64,000 bases of DNA from Epiperipatus broadwayi (lineage: Eukaryota > Onychophora > Udeonychophora > Euonychophora > Peripatidae), in assembly GCA_028023455.1 (NCBI GenBank), contig JAQFVV010000288.1, forward strand, positions 622,001 to 686,000, in the 5' to 3' direction. The position numbers and the translations under genes are program-made. The first letter of the stretch is position 1. Each line of letters opens with the position of its first letter. The notes below the pieces were generated by a model, which saw nothing but the letters and a program-made list of their open reading frames with translations, had not been told where the DNA came from and ran no database searches. Positions 46,401 through 56,674 of the stretch are shown piece by piece.

Positions 46401-47351
46401 TTAATTTAGATTTGTGTAATGACAAGTAACAATTTTATAAAAAGCATTGTGAAACATTTTATTGGTGAAAAAACAAATAAGTGGATTAATAATTGGGTGA
46501 CAATTTGAAATAAGCATAGATGTTCTTGTAAGTGTAAAAGGCAAAGGGTATATATTGTTAAAAACAACTACAAACAAAATTGGCATATAACATATTATAA
46601 AACATATAAAAATAAGAAACATAACTTTTGTTAATCGAATATTGTCTGCAAATCGTTTATTAACTGTAGCAGAAGTAGTCATGTTTTTCAAATTAAACTG
46701 AGAAAATTTTATAACTTTATAAATTTTGTAGTAACTAAAACTCAAAATAGGAATATTAACAATGTATAAGCAGCTTGCAACAGAAATCACAAATATTATG
46801 CCGTTTTTATTAAAAGTTATACAACATTCCCTTAGAAGAAAATTGTATTCGAAGTGAAAAAATTTAAAAAATAACATAAAATTCGCAGTAGTTAGTGATA
46901 CTGTCCACTGAATTAAAATTATCACAAATATCTTTTTTTTAGTATAAAAGCGCTTATAAGTTTCAGAAGAATAATAAAGAATGACATATCGATTTATCGC
47001 TATTTGAGAGAATGTAAAAAACATCCCTGTGCCATTTGTAACCCATATCCAAAATACTATATCACAACCTTGGTTCATATCATGTATTTTTAATGTTACA
47101 TGGTAAATAAAACATGATGAACCAACTGCCCCTGTTACCATATCACATAATGCTAAGTTACCTATAAAAATGTGGGGTATTGTTCTTAATTTGGGAAAAA
47201 TTACTAAGGAGATCAAAATATTTGAATTGCCAAAAACGACTAAAACCATTGTTACAAAAGAAAGACTAAAATCAAAATAGTCAAATAAATAAAGTTGCTT
47301 TTGAAAGTAAGTAGATTTGTTTAAAGTTGAGGAAGTAACGTTTTCCAGCAT
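46401..47351 (-). CDS. Rhodopsin-class (class A) GPCR, single exon
   Basis: The 316-residue intact frame has seven hydrophobic segments. The N terminus has possible N-glycosylation sites (NVT, NKS). TM1 has GNSN (41-44), TM2 NLALCD (Asp70), TM3 starts at Cys96 and ends in NRY (120-122) in place of the common DRY; Trp149 is in TM4, a Cys pair (176-177) in loop 2, CYMP (254-257) in TM6, and NPLICFF (289-295) in TM7, a variant of NPxxY. The third loop is short. It would be a plasma-membrane receptor; ligand unknown. NRY and the overall look recall the melatonin-receptor/Moody/Tre1-like group, but the subfamily is uncertain. No mutation breaks it, unlike everything around it apart from the RTE. 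Confidence 0.88.
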   Translation of the reverse strand: MLENVTSSTLNKSTYFQKQLYLFDYFDFSLSFVTMVLVVFGNSNILISLVIFPKLRTIPHIFIGNLALCDMVTGAVGSSCFIYHVTLKIHDMNQGCDIVFWIWVTNGTGMFFTFSQIAINRYVILYYSSETYKRFYTKKKIFVIILIQWTVSLTTANFMLFFKFFHFEYNFLLRECCITFNKNGIIFVISVASCLYIVNIPILSFSYYKIYKVIKFSQFNLKNMTTSATVNKRFADNIRLTKVMFLIFICFIICYMPILFVVVFNNIYPLPFTLTRTSMLISNCHPIINPLICFFTNKMFHNAFYKIVTCHYTNLN

Positions 47352-48237
47352 AATAAATCTAGAACAGTAAAAATTTTAATGATATTGCTATTTCAATAGC
47401 AATAATAACGATTTATAAACATAGATATATATATATATAATATTTGAAATGCCAGCATGCTATATTATTCCAGCCACATTCCCTTTTCAATTAGTGTAAA
47501 CTATTTCATAGATATGTATATTATCAACGGTAAGAGAGAAATATCGATTAAAGAATATAGCCTAAATATTCTTACTTATCAAGCCAAAATTGTAACTACG
47601 CAAATAGGTTCATCGGCCAACACATCTGTAAATATATAATGAGGCATTATTTTCATATGTGTAATCCAGAATCTAAAATACTATTATGTAAATTAATGAA
47701 ACTTAACTATCAGCGAACATGAAATTAAGAGTCAAAGTCGGCATTTTATTGAATCCAAATCACATTTGAAAAATTAATAATTTAATACGTTTCAATAAAT
47801 TGGACTTTTAACGTTAGGGATAAAATGTACTATAATTAAATTCAAAGTATACCTAAATGTTGTTCCGAGTATATGAGGGTAAAATAAAACATCTGAATTA
47901 GCAATTATAATCACGTGTCTCAAGACTTATTATAAATTATCTATTCTTAAAAAGAATACAGTCAGTTTTAATTAAAAATAAGTTCATATTTTATTTAAAT
48001 TGAACAAAATGTGATAATAATAATATAGTAATTTTACATTTTAGTTACTATTCTATTAGTTTCCCTTATATATATATATATATAAAATTTATAATATCAC
48101 GTCTGTATAAAAAGTATTATTGAATACTACAATATTAATATTTTAATGAAGCATTAAATAAATTAACATAATGTAAATATAATTCTCAGATGACAAATTT
48201 TAGTAATCCTCCAATTACGCTTTTATATATATATATT
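47352..48237. other. Upstream flank of the GPCR, AT-rich
   Basis: No other gene. Short (TA)n lies at about 47428-47440 and 48068-48083. I see no clear promoter motif for the receptor. Confidence 0.5.
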
Positions 48238-48297
48238 ATAATAATTCAAACAAATATATTTAACACAGTATTCAAAATTAAATAATATATTCTTTAC

Positions 48298-48340
48298 CAG
48301 AAGTACTTTCAATTGTTTCACTGACAATCTTTTTCAACTG
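48298..48340 (-). ncRNA. Hammerhead-like fold, PLE-1 left arm
   Basis: The minus strand can form stem I (CAG/CTG), a core TTGA+AAAA, stem II (GATTGT / ACAATT, loop 7), GAAA, and a two-base-pair stem III (AG-TA-CT) followed by T. Layout matches a type I hammerhead, but the core is not canonical CTGANGA, so activity is doubtful. Confidence 0.45.
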
Positions 48341-48393
48341 TTAATACAAACGTACAAAAAATAAAAACTTGCATTACCCATCATTCAATTTAT

Positions 48394-48822
48394 TCAAATT
48401 TCCCACAATTCTGTTGTCTTTATATTAGCCGATTGTTTATTCATCAAACCACCTCTATTCCTAGATATCATCATTGCCTCTTTAATTTTACGTTTTTCAC
48501 TACACCTTTCAATTTGAATAATTTTTATATCTCTATTATTAAATTTAAAACCATAATTACATGTTTTATTATGATCAAATATAATTGATGGAGTATTCAT
48601 ATTTACTGAAGATATATTTTCTTTCTGTACACGTTTATATAATGTCTTATGATCATTATATCGTTTTTGTAATGTACATTTGGATTCCCCTATATATTTT
48701 ATTCCACAACCACATTCCAACATATATATAACAGAAGTTAATTCAAACTTAGAAATCTTGGCTTTGGAATTATTTATCATATCATTTATATTATTTGAAG
48801 AGAAAAAAGAAATTCTACACAA
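48394..48822 (-). pseudogene. PLE-1 GIY-YIG endonuclease domain, left arm
   Basis: VIYMLECGCGIKYIGESKCT holds the GIY-YIG-like core (Y-x-L-x-C-G-C-G and K-Y-I-G), followed by KRYNDHK and, later, a conserved IFDHNKTC and EAMMISRN. This nuclease is fused after RT in Penelope elements. The domain frame is intact here, but a stop (at 48853-48855) separates it from RT; in the right arm that codon is CAA. Confidence 0.85.
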
Positions 48823-48852
48823 ACCACTAAAAAGTTTATAAATTAATTTAGC

Positions 48853-49722
48853 TTATTGATTAGATATAAAAGGAATAGAAATCCATTTATCACTTTTTAA
48901 TTTACTTAATATTTTCTTATTATTACTCTTATTTTGATTATATTTTGTAATTGTATTATAAATAATATTCCTTCCATAACCAACATTCAACATATCAGTA
49001 ATATATACATTAATATTTTCAATTTTATCACTAATAAATTTGCACAAATAATCATTTCTAAATAAAAATGATTTCAAACCAGCTAATTTATGACTCATAT
49101 GAACTTTAGAATTATATGGAATATAACCCCTAATTTCCACAGGCTTTAAAATCTTATTATAATCAAACACATTATTATTTCTTTTAATAAATATATCTAA
49201 AAACTTTATAGAATCTTCCTTCTCTTCATTTAACACCCATTTTACATTATTAATCATATTTAACTCATTAAACAAATTAACTATTATTTCATTATGTGCA
49301 CATATAAATACATCATCAACATATCTACAATATACTTTAATTCCTTTATATTTTATCTGAGACAATATCTTAACCTCATAATTAGAAATAAAAAAATTAC
49401 AAAGCTGTGATACCACCGGAAGACCCATTGGCCAACCAAAATTCATTTTATAAAAGCAATCATTAAACCTAACATATATATTATCATTCACAAATCTTAA
49501 TATTTTAACAATAAAATTCCTAATATTATTATCTATAGATTTTAAAAACAAAGCTCTTTCAATAATCTCTATTGATTCAATACGATTAATTGAACCATAC
49601 ATTTCAGATATGTCAAGTGTACACATAACATCATTATTATCAATTTTTATATTTTTAATCCTATTAATAAAATCAAATGATGATGAAATCGTATAATCTC
49701 CAAATCCAAGCACATCTTGCAT
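48853..49722 (-). pseudogene. PLE-1 reverse transcriptase, left arm
   Basis: The 289-residue frame shows PLE RT motifs: TLDISEMYGSI (catalytic Asp37), GWPMGLPVVSQLCNFF (96-111), and RYVDDVF (133-139, catalytic pair Asp136-Asp137), then FLDIFIKR. The upstream open frame continues into the palindrome spacer (YNACRYIEKIMQD) and is cut there. It ends at a premature TAA after SNQ. Confidence 0.88.
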
Positions 49723-49738
49723 TATTTTTTCAATATAT

Positions 49739-49755
49739 CTACAAGCATTATAATA
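49739..49755. other. Spacer at the centre of the PLE-1 palindrome
   Basis: Seventeen bases separate the arms. On the minus strand they continue the RT coding sequence of the left arm, so the left copy extends 17 bases farther than the right. Confidence 0.85.
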
Positions 49756-49771
49756 ATATATTGAAAAAATA

Positions 49772-50670
49772 ATGCAAGATGTGCTTGGATTTGGAGATTA
49801 TACGATTTCATCATCATTTGATTTTATTAATAGAATTAAAAATATAAAAATTGATAATAATGATGTTATGTGTACACTTGACATATCTGAAATGTATGGT
49901 TCAATTAATCGTATTGAATCAATAGAGATTATTGAAAGAGCTTTGTTTTTAAAATCTATAGATAATAATATTAGGAATTTTATTGTTAAAATATTAAGAT
50001 TTGTGAATGATAATATATATGTTAGGTTTAATGATTGCTTTTATAAAATGAATTTTGGTTGGCCAATGGGTCTTCTGGTGGTATCACAGCTTTGTAATTT
50101 TTTTATTTCTAATTATGAGGTTAAGATATTGTCTCAGATAAAATATAAAGGAATTAAAGTATATTGTAGATATGTTGATGATGTATTTATATGTGCACAT
50201 AATGAAATAATAGTTAATTTGTTTAATGAGTTAAATATGATTAATAATGTAAAATGGGTGTTAAATGAAGAGAAGGAAGATTCTATAAAGTTTTTAGATA
50301 TATTTATTAAAAGAAATAATAATGTGTTTGATTATAATATGATTTTAAAGCCTGTGGAAATTAGGGATTATATTCCATATAATTCTAAAGTTCATATGAG
50401 TCATAAATTAGCTGGTTTGAAGTCATTTTTATTTAGAAATGATTAATTGTGCAAATTTATTAGTGATAAAATTGAAAATATTAATGTATATATTACTGAT
50501 ATGTTGAATGTTGGTTATGGAAGGAATATTATTTATAATACAATTACAAAATATAATCAAAATAAGAGTAATAATAAGAAAATATTAAGTAAATTAAAAA
50601 GTGATAAATGGATTTCTATTCCGTTTATATCTAATCAACAAGCTAAATTAATTTATAAACTTTTTAGTGG
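49772..50670 (+). pseudogene. PLE-1 reverse transcriptase, right arm
   Basis: Same RT as the left arm, with the YVDD box intact, but interrupted by a TAA at 50444-50446 after FRND. Downstream of that stop the frame continues past SNQQ, where the left arm has its own stop. The two arms therefore carry different disabling changes. Confidence 0.88.
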
Positions 50671-51102
50671 TTTGTGTAGAATTTCTTTTTTCTCTTCAAA
50701 TAATATAAATGATATGATAAATAACTCCAAAGCCAAGATTTCTAAGTTTGAATTAAGTTCTGTTATATATATATGTTGGAATGTGGTTGTGGAATAAAAT
50801 ATATAGGGGAATCTAAATGTACATTACAAAAACGATATAATGATCATAAGACATTATATAAACGTGTACAGAAAGAAAATATATATTCAGTAAATATGAA
50901 TACTCCATCAATTATATTTGATCATAATAAAACATGTAATTATGGTTTTAAATTTAATAATAGAGATATAAAAATTATTCAAATTGAAAGGTGTAGTGAA
51001 AAACGTAAAATTAAAGAGGCAATGATGATATCTAGGAATAGAGGTGGTTTGATGAATAAACAATCGGCTAATATAAAGACAACAGAATTGTGGGAAATTT
51101 GA
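50670..51102 (+). pseudogene. PLE-1 GIY-YIG domain, right arm
   Basis: MLECGCGIKYIGESKCT and the rest of the domain match the left arm nearly residue for residue (I-Y-S for I-S-S once), but an extra TA dinucleotide in the run just before puts it out of frame with the RT. Confidence 0.85.
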
Positions 51103-51155
51103 ATAAATTGAATGATGGGTAATGCAAGTTTTTATTTTTTGTACGTTTGTATTAA

Positions 51156-51198
51156 CAGTTGAAAAAGATTGTCAGTGAAACAATTGAAAGTACTTCTG
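51156..51198 (+). ncRNA. Hammerhead-like fold, PLE-1 right arm
   Basis: CAG (51156-51158) pairs with CTG (51196-51198) as stem I. Stem II is 51167-51172 with 51180-51185. GAAA lies at 51186-51189, and AG-TA-CT (51189-51194) makes a tiny stem III with T51195 at the expected cleavage position. The core TTGAAAAA departs from CTGANGA. Confidence 0.45.
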
Positions 51199-51414
51199 GT
51201 AAAGAATATATTATTTAATTTTGAATACTGTGTTAAATATATTTGTTTGAATTATTATTATATAATTTAAAAATACAGACATTTAATGGTTGTAGTTATT
51301 TATATATATATATAAAATAAATAAAAATATCCGTCAATTAAAAATAATATTGTAATTATAATTGAAATAATATTTTTAAACGGTTTATAAACAATTCAAA
51401 CAATCTTTAAATCC

Positions 51415-51455
51415 GCAGAAGTACTTTCGGTTACTTTCAAACCTGCCTCAACTGC
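51415..51455 (-). ncRNA. Hammerhead-like fold, PLE-2 left arm
   Basis: Mirror of 52014-52054, with identical sequence by eye: stem I GCAG/CTGC at the ends, stem II GGTT/AACC, then GAAAGTACTT. Confidence 0.4.
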
Positions 51456-51492
51456 TATTAAATTCAAAAACTAAAAGCGGAAGCAAACGTCA

Positions 51493-51738
51493 TCAATTCA
51501 AATTCCACGAATCTCGTATTTTAATGTTAGAAGCTTGTCGATTTATTAAATGTGTTTTATTCCTGTTTATAAAAATTGCCTCTTTAATTTTTCTTTTACT
51601 ATGGTTTCTCTCTTCATGAAGAATTTTCACATTTTCAAAATTAAATTTAAATTTATGTTTACATGTTTTTTCATGATCAAAGAAAACTGAAGAAGATATT
51701 AAATCACCATTATTTTTATTTTTTACACGGTTATATAA
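51493..51738 (-). pseudogene. PLE-2 GIY-YIG C-terminal fragment, left arm
   Basis: Mirror of the right-arm frame, reading LYKRVKN-type start to a TGA at 51493-51495. Only one or two residues differ. The nuclease core itself is missing. Confidence 0.75.
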
Positions 51739-51976
51739 GCGTGTAAAAAATAAAAATAATGGTGATTTAATATCTTCTTCAGTTTTCTTTGATCATGAAA
51801 AAACATGTAAACATAAATTTAAATTTAATTTTGAAAATGTGAAAATTCTTCATGAAGAGAGAAACCATAGTAAAAGAAAAATTAAAGAGGCAATTTTTAT
51901 AAACAGGAATAAAACACAATTAATAAATCGACAAGCTTCTAACATTAAAATACGAGATTCGTGGAATTTGAATTGA
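51731..51976 (+). pseudogene. PLE-2 GIY-YIG C-terminal fragment, right arm
   Basis: An open stretch of 81 codons ending at TGA (51974-51976), with no Met start because it is truncated at the palindrome centre. Landmarks: LYKRVKNKN, VFFDHEKTCKHKFKF, RKIKEAIFINRN, and RQASNIKIRDSW, matching LYKRVQKEN, IIFDHNKTC and KQSANIKTTELW of PLE-1. Confidence 0.8.
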
Positions 51977-52013
51977 TGACGTTTGCTTCCGCTTTTAGTT
52001 TTTGAATTTAATA

Positions 52014-52054
52014 GCAGTTGAGGCAGGTTTGAAAGTAACCGAAAGTACTTCTGC
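52014..52054 (+). ncRNA. Hammerhead-like fold, PLE-2 right arm
   Basis: Stem I GCAG (52014-52017) with CTGC (52051-52054), core TTGAGGCA, stem II GGTT/AACC (52026-52029, 52037-52040), GAAA, and the same AG-TA-CT-T piece as PLE-1. Confidence 0.4.
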
Positions 52055-52129
52055 GGATTTAAAGATTGTTTGAATTGTTTATAAACCGTTTAAAAATATT
52101 ATTTCAATTATAATTATATATATATATAT

Positions 52130-52220
52130 AAGTATAGAGGATTTGAACTCAGATTTTTCAGCACCCTTCAACTATCCACACTATCTCATACAATCTGAGT
52201 TAAAATTCTCTATACTTACA
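52130..52220 (-). repeat. tRNA-like SINE fragment inside a small inverted repeat
   Basis: The minus strand reads GATAGTGTGGATAGTTG, then GAGTTCAAATCC, the latter close to a polymerase III B box (GGTTCRANTCC). The flanks AAGTATAGAG and CTCTATACTT plus AACTCAGATT / AATCTGAGTT are mirrored, so the fragment also folds on itself. Confidence 0.4.
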
Positions 52221-53027
52221 ATTAAACTCCCAGGTTTGTGAAGAGTGCCTGGTTTCAAATAGTTATATATATATTGCAAACATACTTATAAAGACACATC
52301 CTTTGATAGTATGGCTAAAATATAAATATTAAAAAATAATATAAAAATATTTACTTCGACGTCACTAAATATCTATGTTGGATAATTGCGCAACTAATAT
52401 GAAACCACTACTTTTAAAATGCTATACCAACGAGTTTATTTAACTCTATACAACTTTACATTTTTGCAAAATTTATTCACCTTTGAAAACTTATTCTCAA
52501 CTAAATAAATTATTATGAGTTAGTTAAAAAGATAATAATAATTAAAATGATTTTATAATCTAGATAACATTTTCCAAATGAAAAAAATGTACATATCTAA
52601 AATGAACTCATTCATATTAATAAATAAATACATTTATAATATGGGAAATATATTATACAAATATTAAATTAGATACCTTTTCAAATTTCCTACATCCACA
52701 ATAAACATTTGTATTTTATAATAAATAAATAATTTCAAATGAATAATCTTAAACAAAATTCATGGGAAAAAATTATATAACATTTCAACATCTTTCCCTA
52801 ATTTATTCACACACACACACACACATTCTATGGCTATTACTGTATTTAAAGTATTTATCACCAGCAATGCGACATATATTTTAGTCACCTTTTGATTACT
52901 ATATTGTATTTCATCTCTAATATGAAATGTCAACAAATATTATTTTTAAATAAATAAGGTACTGGTTGATTATACATACTGTGGTTACTAGGTAACACTG
53001 CAGTACAATCAAAAACCCCCAAGAAGC
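52221..53027. other. AT-rich spacer
   Basis: No gene recognised. A short (CA)n lies at 52811-52825. Confidence 0.5.
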
Positions 53028-53309
53028 ATGCAAGGGATAAATTTCTATCAAAAAATCACTGAAATAGATGTAAAATTAAAACGCCTAAGACAAGAAATCC
53101 AAATTAAAACACCTAAGGCAAAGAAATCAAACAATTCCTCAACCCCCCCCCAACATAAATTTCTATCCAAAATCACTGAAATCGCTGTAAAATTAAAATG
53201 CCTAAGGCGAGAAATTGAAACATTAAAAGACCTAAGGCAAAGAAATGAACAAATACTTCTAAAATACAAATCAAAAAGAAATCAAACGCAACACACACAC
53301 CCTGCATGA
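53028..53309 (+). CDS. Small repeated coiled-coil-like ORF, unknown
   Basis: A 93-residue frame from two diverged copies of one unit (KITEIDVKLKRLRQEI and KITEIAVKLKCLRREIETL, period about 117 bp, starting near 53040 and 53155). It is Lys/Arg/Leu/Ile-rich and would be helical. There is no known domain. It may be a decayed retroelement piece or chance expression of the tandem repeat. Confidence 0.25.
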   Translation: MQGINFYQKITEIDVKLKRLRQEIQIKTPKAKKSNNSSTPPQHKFLSKITEIAVKLKCLRREIETLKDLRQRNEQILLKYKSKRNQTQHTHPA

Positions 53310-53980
53310 AGAAATCTATCAAAAATAAGTAAAATGCAAATTACTAAACCAAAAAAAATCATGAATACTATTTTCAAAAGCCTATGAAATCAAAGAAATA
53401 AAGTATAATAAAAGTCTATGAAATGAAACAAAAACTAGAATACCAAAATGTCAAAAAAATTAACGAAGGATCATTAATGGTGGATGGTGGGAATGCAGTA
53501 CATTTTTAAAAAATTGGACTATAATAATTCACAAATCTTAATAACCGATTAATACTTATTAAGTAATTAAATATAGATAATAACGAACTCATAGCTATTT
53601 AAAAAATAAAAGACTTTCAACTGTGGCTATAAAATACAAATTTACAAAAACAGAAATTGGTCTAATATCTAGAACACAACCCCCCTCTTCTGCATGATGA
53701 AATCGATCAAAAATAAGTCAAATACAAATTTAAAAAACCAAAAAAATCGTGAATACTATTTTCAAAAGCCTTTGAAATAAAATAAAAAAAAACTATAATA
53801 AAAGTCTATGAAATCTATAATACTAAAATCTTAAAAAAAAATAATGAAGGGTCATTATTGGTGGATGGCAGGAATACAGTACATTTTTTAAAAAAAAAAT
53901 TGTACTATAATAATTCATAAACCTTAATAACATATTAATATTTAGTAATAATTAAATATAAATAACAATGGGCCCATAGC
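53290..53980. repeat. ~400-bp direct repeat, two copies
   Basis: 53305-53580 and 53690-53970 share GCATGA(A/T)GAAATC, GAATACTATTTTCAAAAGCCT, then GGTGGATGG(T/C)(G)GGAAT(G/A)CAGTACATTTT and the following 60 bases. Divergence is moderate with several indels. Confidence 0.85.
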
Positions 53981-54239
53981 GATCTGTTATTACGTCTTAG
54001 AATAGATTTCAAAGCAGGGATTTATATCAGCTAAAAACAATGAGAACATTACACCTTAGAGCTACTATTTTTTTTCCTCGCAAAAAATTAATTAATTCTC
54101 TGCTTTGAAATTATGACATATCATAACATATGAATTTAGAAATGAAATAAAATAATTATAATAAAAAATACTCAACAAATTTATAAATCTGATTTGTAAA
54201 CAAAAGAAAAAGCATATTTGATCATAATTTGCACATTTT

Positions 54240-54430
54240 AAAATTATTATTTTACAATTATTGAAAAATACTTACAAAATATAGACATCGTGGGTAGACA
54301 TGTCACATTAAAAATATAATCACTTGCGCCACAACATATTAAAACACAAACACCAGAAACTGAAATCAGTTCATAAGTCACAAATTTTAAAATTATTGAA
54401 AAAATACTTACAAAATATAGGCCACAGAGT
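54240..54430. repeat. Two copies of a ~45-bp phrase
   Basis: AATTATTGAAAAATACTTAC, then AAAATATAG occurs at about 54255 and, with one extra A, at about 54388, about 133 bp apart. The minus-strand frame 54247-54480 spanning it has no recognised motif and is probably incidental. Confidence 0.6.
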
Positions 54431-55751
54431 GTATAGCGGGTAAGGGGAAAAACGATGGATGCAACATTAAACATGAACAAACTTTAAGGCATCATTTCAA
54501 AATGCTGCACTGAAACTTAAATAGATATTATATTTTTTCATGTGAAACGTCTATTAAACAAGTGATTATGAGAGATCTATTACGTCACATTTCATTTTGG
54601 AAATACAAATTGTGATGTATAATAGGTTACAGTGCGATTACGTATATCTTTTTAAATCTTTTTTTTTTTTTTTTTCAAAATAATCTTTATTTGCAAAAAA
54701 GTGAAATATAGTGTGTAACATAGCATTCTTGTTTACAATCAAGTGTGATCAGTCTTGAACTATTAGTAGGTATGAATCACGAAGAATTAATAAATAAGCA
54801 GTGGACTAATAATGAGATTGAATACCAGAGCATTGTATAAATTAAATCATAAAATCATGTTTGTTTAATAAATAACATATATTAAATTGAATAAATAATG
54901 AGCAATGTATATTAACAAGTGATAATATAAAGTAACTTTCAACATCTCACATTTTAATGATAAAATCTCATTTAATCTATAGTATAACATCATATTTTAA
55001 AACTAAACATTCATTGTGCAAATACTTTATCATTGTAAACCAAAAACAATTAGTCATAATTGTGGCATGAGTGTGATTTATATTAAGACACGTTAAAGAC
55101 AGTTGTTATTAAATTAGATGATGAGTATAGGAATAAAAGTAATATTTTATGTTATGTTACTTATCAGGCATGATCTACATTGGCATAAAAGTCCCATGGC
55201 GTGTAAAGTTTGAGTATCATAAATAAATTATGCACATGGTTATTGCTAAATATTTAATTGACTCCATGCTTGCTCAGCAAGGCTAGGCAGCAGGTTATTA
55301 AATCACTTTCTTTAGCTTTATATAGTAACTTTAGGAAAAGGTCTTCAATAGAAGCGTCCAACTCTCTATCAAATAATACCTTACATCTAGTCTTCCATAT
55401 GAGAAAATTTGCGAAAGTGGCCAGGTGGATGGAGCCAAAATTTCCATGTTTGAATGCATCACTAAGGTGGACATTTGTAGAGTTGTAACCTATAATCCTC
55501 TGTATGGCAATATTTCATAATTGAGTCCATCATTCACATTGAAAGAGTATGTGTTCAATGGACTCATCAAATCTTCTACAAAGGATACATATGGTATCAA
55601 TGTTGTGGTCCCTCTGGTTGACTTTAACCAAAAAATCTACAAACTTTGGTTCCAATTTCAGGAACTTGGTCAGCCTTATGAGACAAAGGATTTCAACTGG
55701 GAGAAGATTTTCTGTCCTAGATTTATCAGAGTGAACTAATTGATAAGAACA

Positions 55752-56100
55752 TCAGTAGGATATTTTTTCATCAAACATAGAGCTAGGGTTTTTGATGTTA
55801 TTGAAGATAATAGTTAATTGTTTTGCATCCAGATTTTCTTTTACAAGGGGATGGTGATCAGTGGTGATTATTTTTTCTAAGGGTATAGGACTTTTTATGT
55901 TTGCATTGTCTTTGAAAAATTTAACAAGGACATTGTAAGTCCTCTGTATCAGAAAAATTTTAATTGAGTATAGTCCTAATCCGTTGAGATATCTTGGTTT
56001 TTGCAAAATATTAAGACTTATTATTGCGTGTGTCTTCCCTCTCCAGCACAACTTTCTGCATAGAGATTCAACCTTGTTGATAAAGCAAATTGTTGGTGAA
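55752..56100 (-). pseudogene. LINE-D post-RT domain
   Basis: CFINKVESLCRKLCWRGKTH then YLNGLGLYSIKIFLIQRTYN fit the segment between RT and the C-terminal zinc knuckle in LINEs (W-R-G-K, G-L-G-L). The open frame extends to 56204 only because it reads through the SINE. Confidence 0.7.
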
Positions 56101-56104
56101 AAAC

Positions 56105-56205
56105 CAATTGCGTTGTTAGCCGAGAGGTATCGCAGCTGCCATACAAGCAAGTAGTTGGTTGCAGACGGTTGTGGGTTCGCGTCCCGGCCGATGCTATGAC
56201 ACATG
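56105..56205 (+). repeat. tRNA-derived SINE nested in LINE-D
   Basis: On the plus strand TTAGCCGAGAGGTATCGC resembles a polymerase III A box, and 45-50 bases on GGGTTCGCGTCCC is close to a B box. Local G+C is far higher than around it. It interrupts the LINE coding sequence, so it is a later insertion. tRNA class not certain. Confidence 0.65.
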
Positions 56206-56446
56206 GAAAAAAAACCAGCTAGATAATAAGTATTTATGATAAAATCACAATATTGAGGAGTGCAACCTTTCCAAACAGGAAAAGGTAAATTTTTGATAGT
56301 GAATTAATAGTGTTTTCAATCTTTAAAATTAATGAATTTTCAAGTTTTTTTCTCATGGTTGATGGAGAAGAAGCAATACTAAAACCAAGAAATTTCTATA
56401 GGGAAGCTTTTAGTCTACCAAATATTTGCTTTTGTGTCAGGATGGA

Positions 56447-56674
56447 TCACATTGCTGACTTCACTCCATTAATTCTCAGGCCAAATTCGCATGCAAACTG
56501 GTCTAGGATTTCCTCAAGTCTAATGAACTCATCCTGAGATGAGAGAAACACAACCACATCATCCATATAGAAAATGTGGTGTATGTTTTCTCTCACTAAA
56601 GGAATGTAAATCCCTGGAAGGATAGACTCAATGCGCAACAGCAATGAGCTCAAGAAACTATTTATCAGTTTCAA
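56447..56674 (-). pseudogene. LINE-D RT palm fragment with YMDD
   Basis: A frame with HHIFYMDDVVVFLSSQDEF, the catalytic box, then FGLRING, the usual G-L-x-I-N motif after it. Upstream motifs are lost to truncation. Confidence 0.8.

Larger units (their letters stand above)
48238..49738 (-). mobile_element. Penelope-like element, left arm of a 1.5-kb palindrome
   Basis: On the minus strand, from the palindrome centre outward: RT frame (49722-48853), GIY-YIG frame (48822-48394), then a 3' region with a hammerhead-like fold (48298-48340). The N-terminal part of the PLE protein is absent, so the copy is 5'-truncated inside RT. The arm is nearly identical to 49756-51256 in reverse. Confidence 0.92.
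49756..51256 (+). mobile_element. Penelope-like element, right arm of the palindrome
   Basis: Mirror copy of 48238-49738 on the plus strand: RT (49772-50446, then 50447-50670), GIY-YIG (about 50670-51102), 3' region and hammerhead-like fold (51156-51198). Differences from the left arm are few, including L for P in the GLPVV motif, a stop TAA for TAT at 50444-50446, and one extra TA pair near 50764-50774 that shifts the frame. Confidence 0.92.
51353..52116. mobile_element. PLE-2: second head-to-head palindrome (377-bp arms)
   Basis: Arms 51353-51729 and 51740-52116 are near-perfect inverted copies with a 10-base spacer. Each carries the C-terminal GIY-YIG part of a second PLE family, its stop codon, and a hammerhead-like fold. 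The family differs from PLE-1 but shares FDH(E/N)KTC and KRKIKEA. Confidence 0.9.
54663..56656 (-). mobile_element. LINE-D: 5'-truncated LINE on the minus strand
   Basis: The T-run at 54659-54676 is the poly(A) tail of a minus-strand LINE. Upstream in element direction come a zinc knuckle CILCRRFDESIEHILFQC (about 55590-55530), a post-RT domain (56100-55752) and the RT box HIFYMDDVVVFLS (about 56575-56540). It is 5'-truncated within RT and related to LINE-A. Confidence 0.85.
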
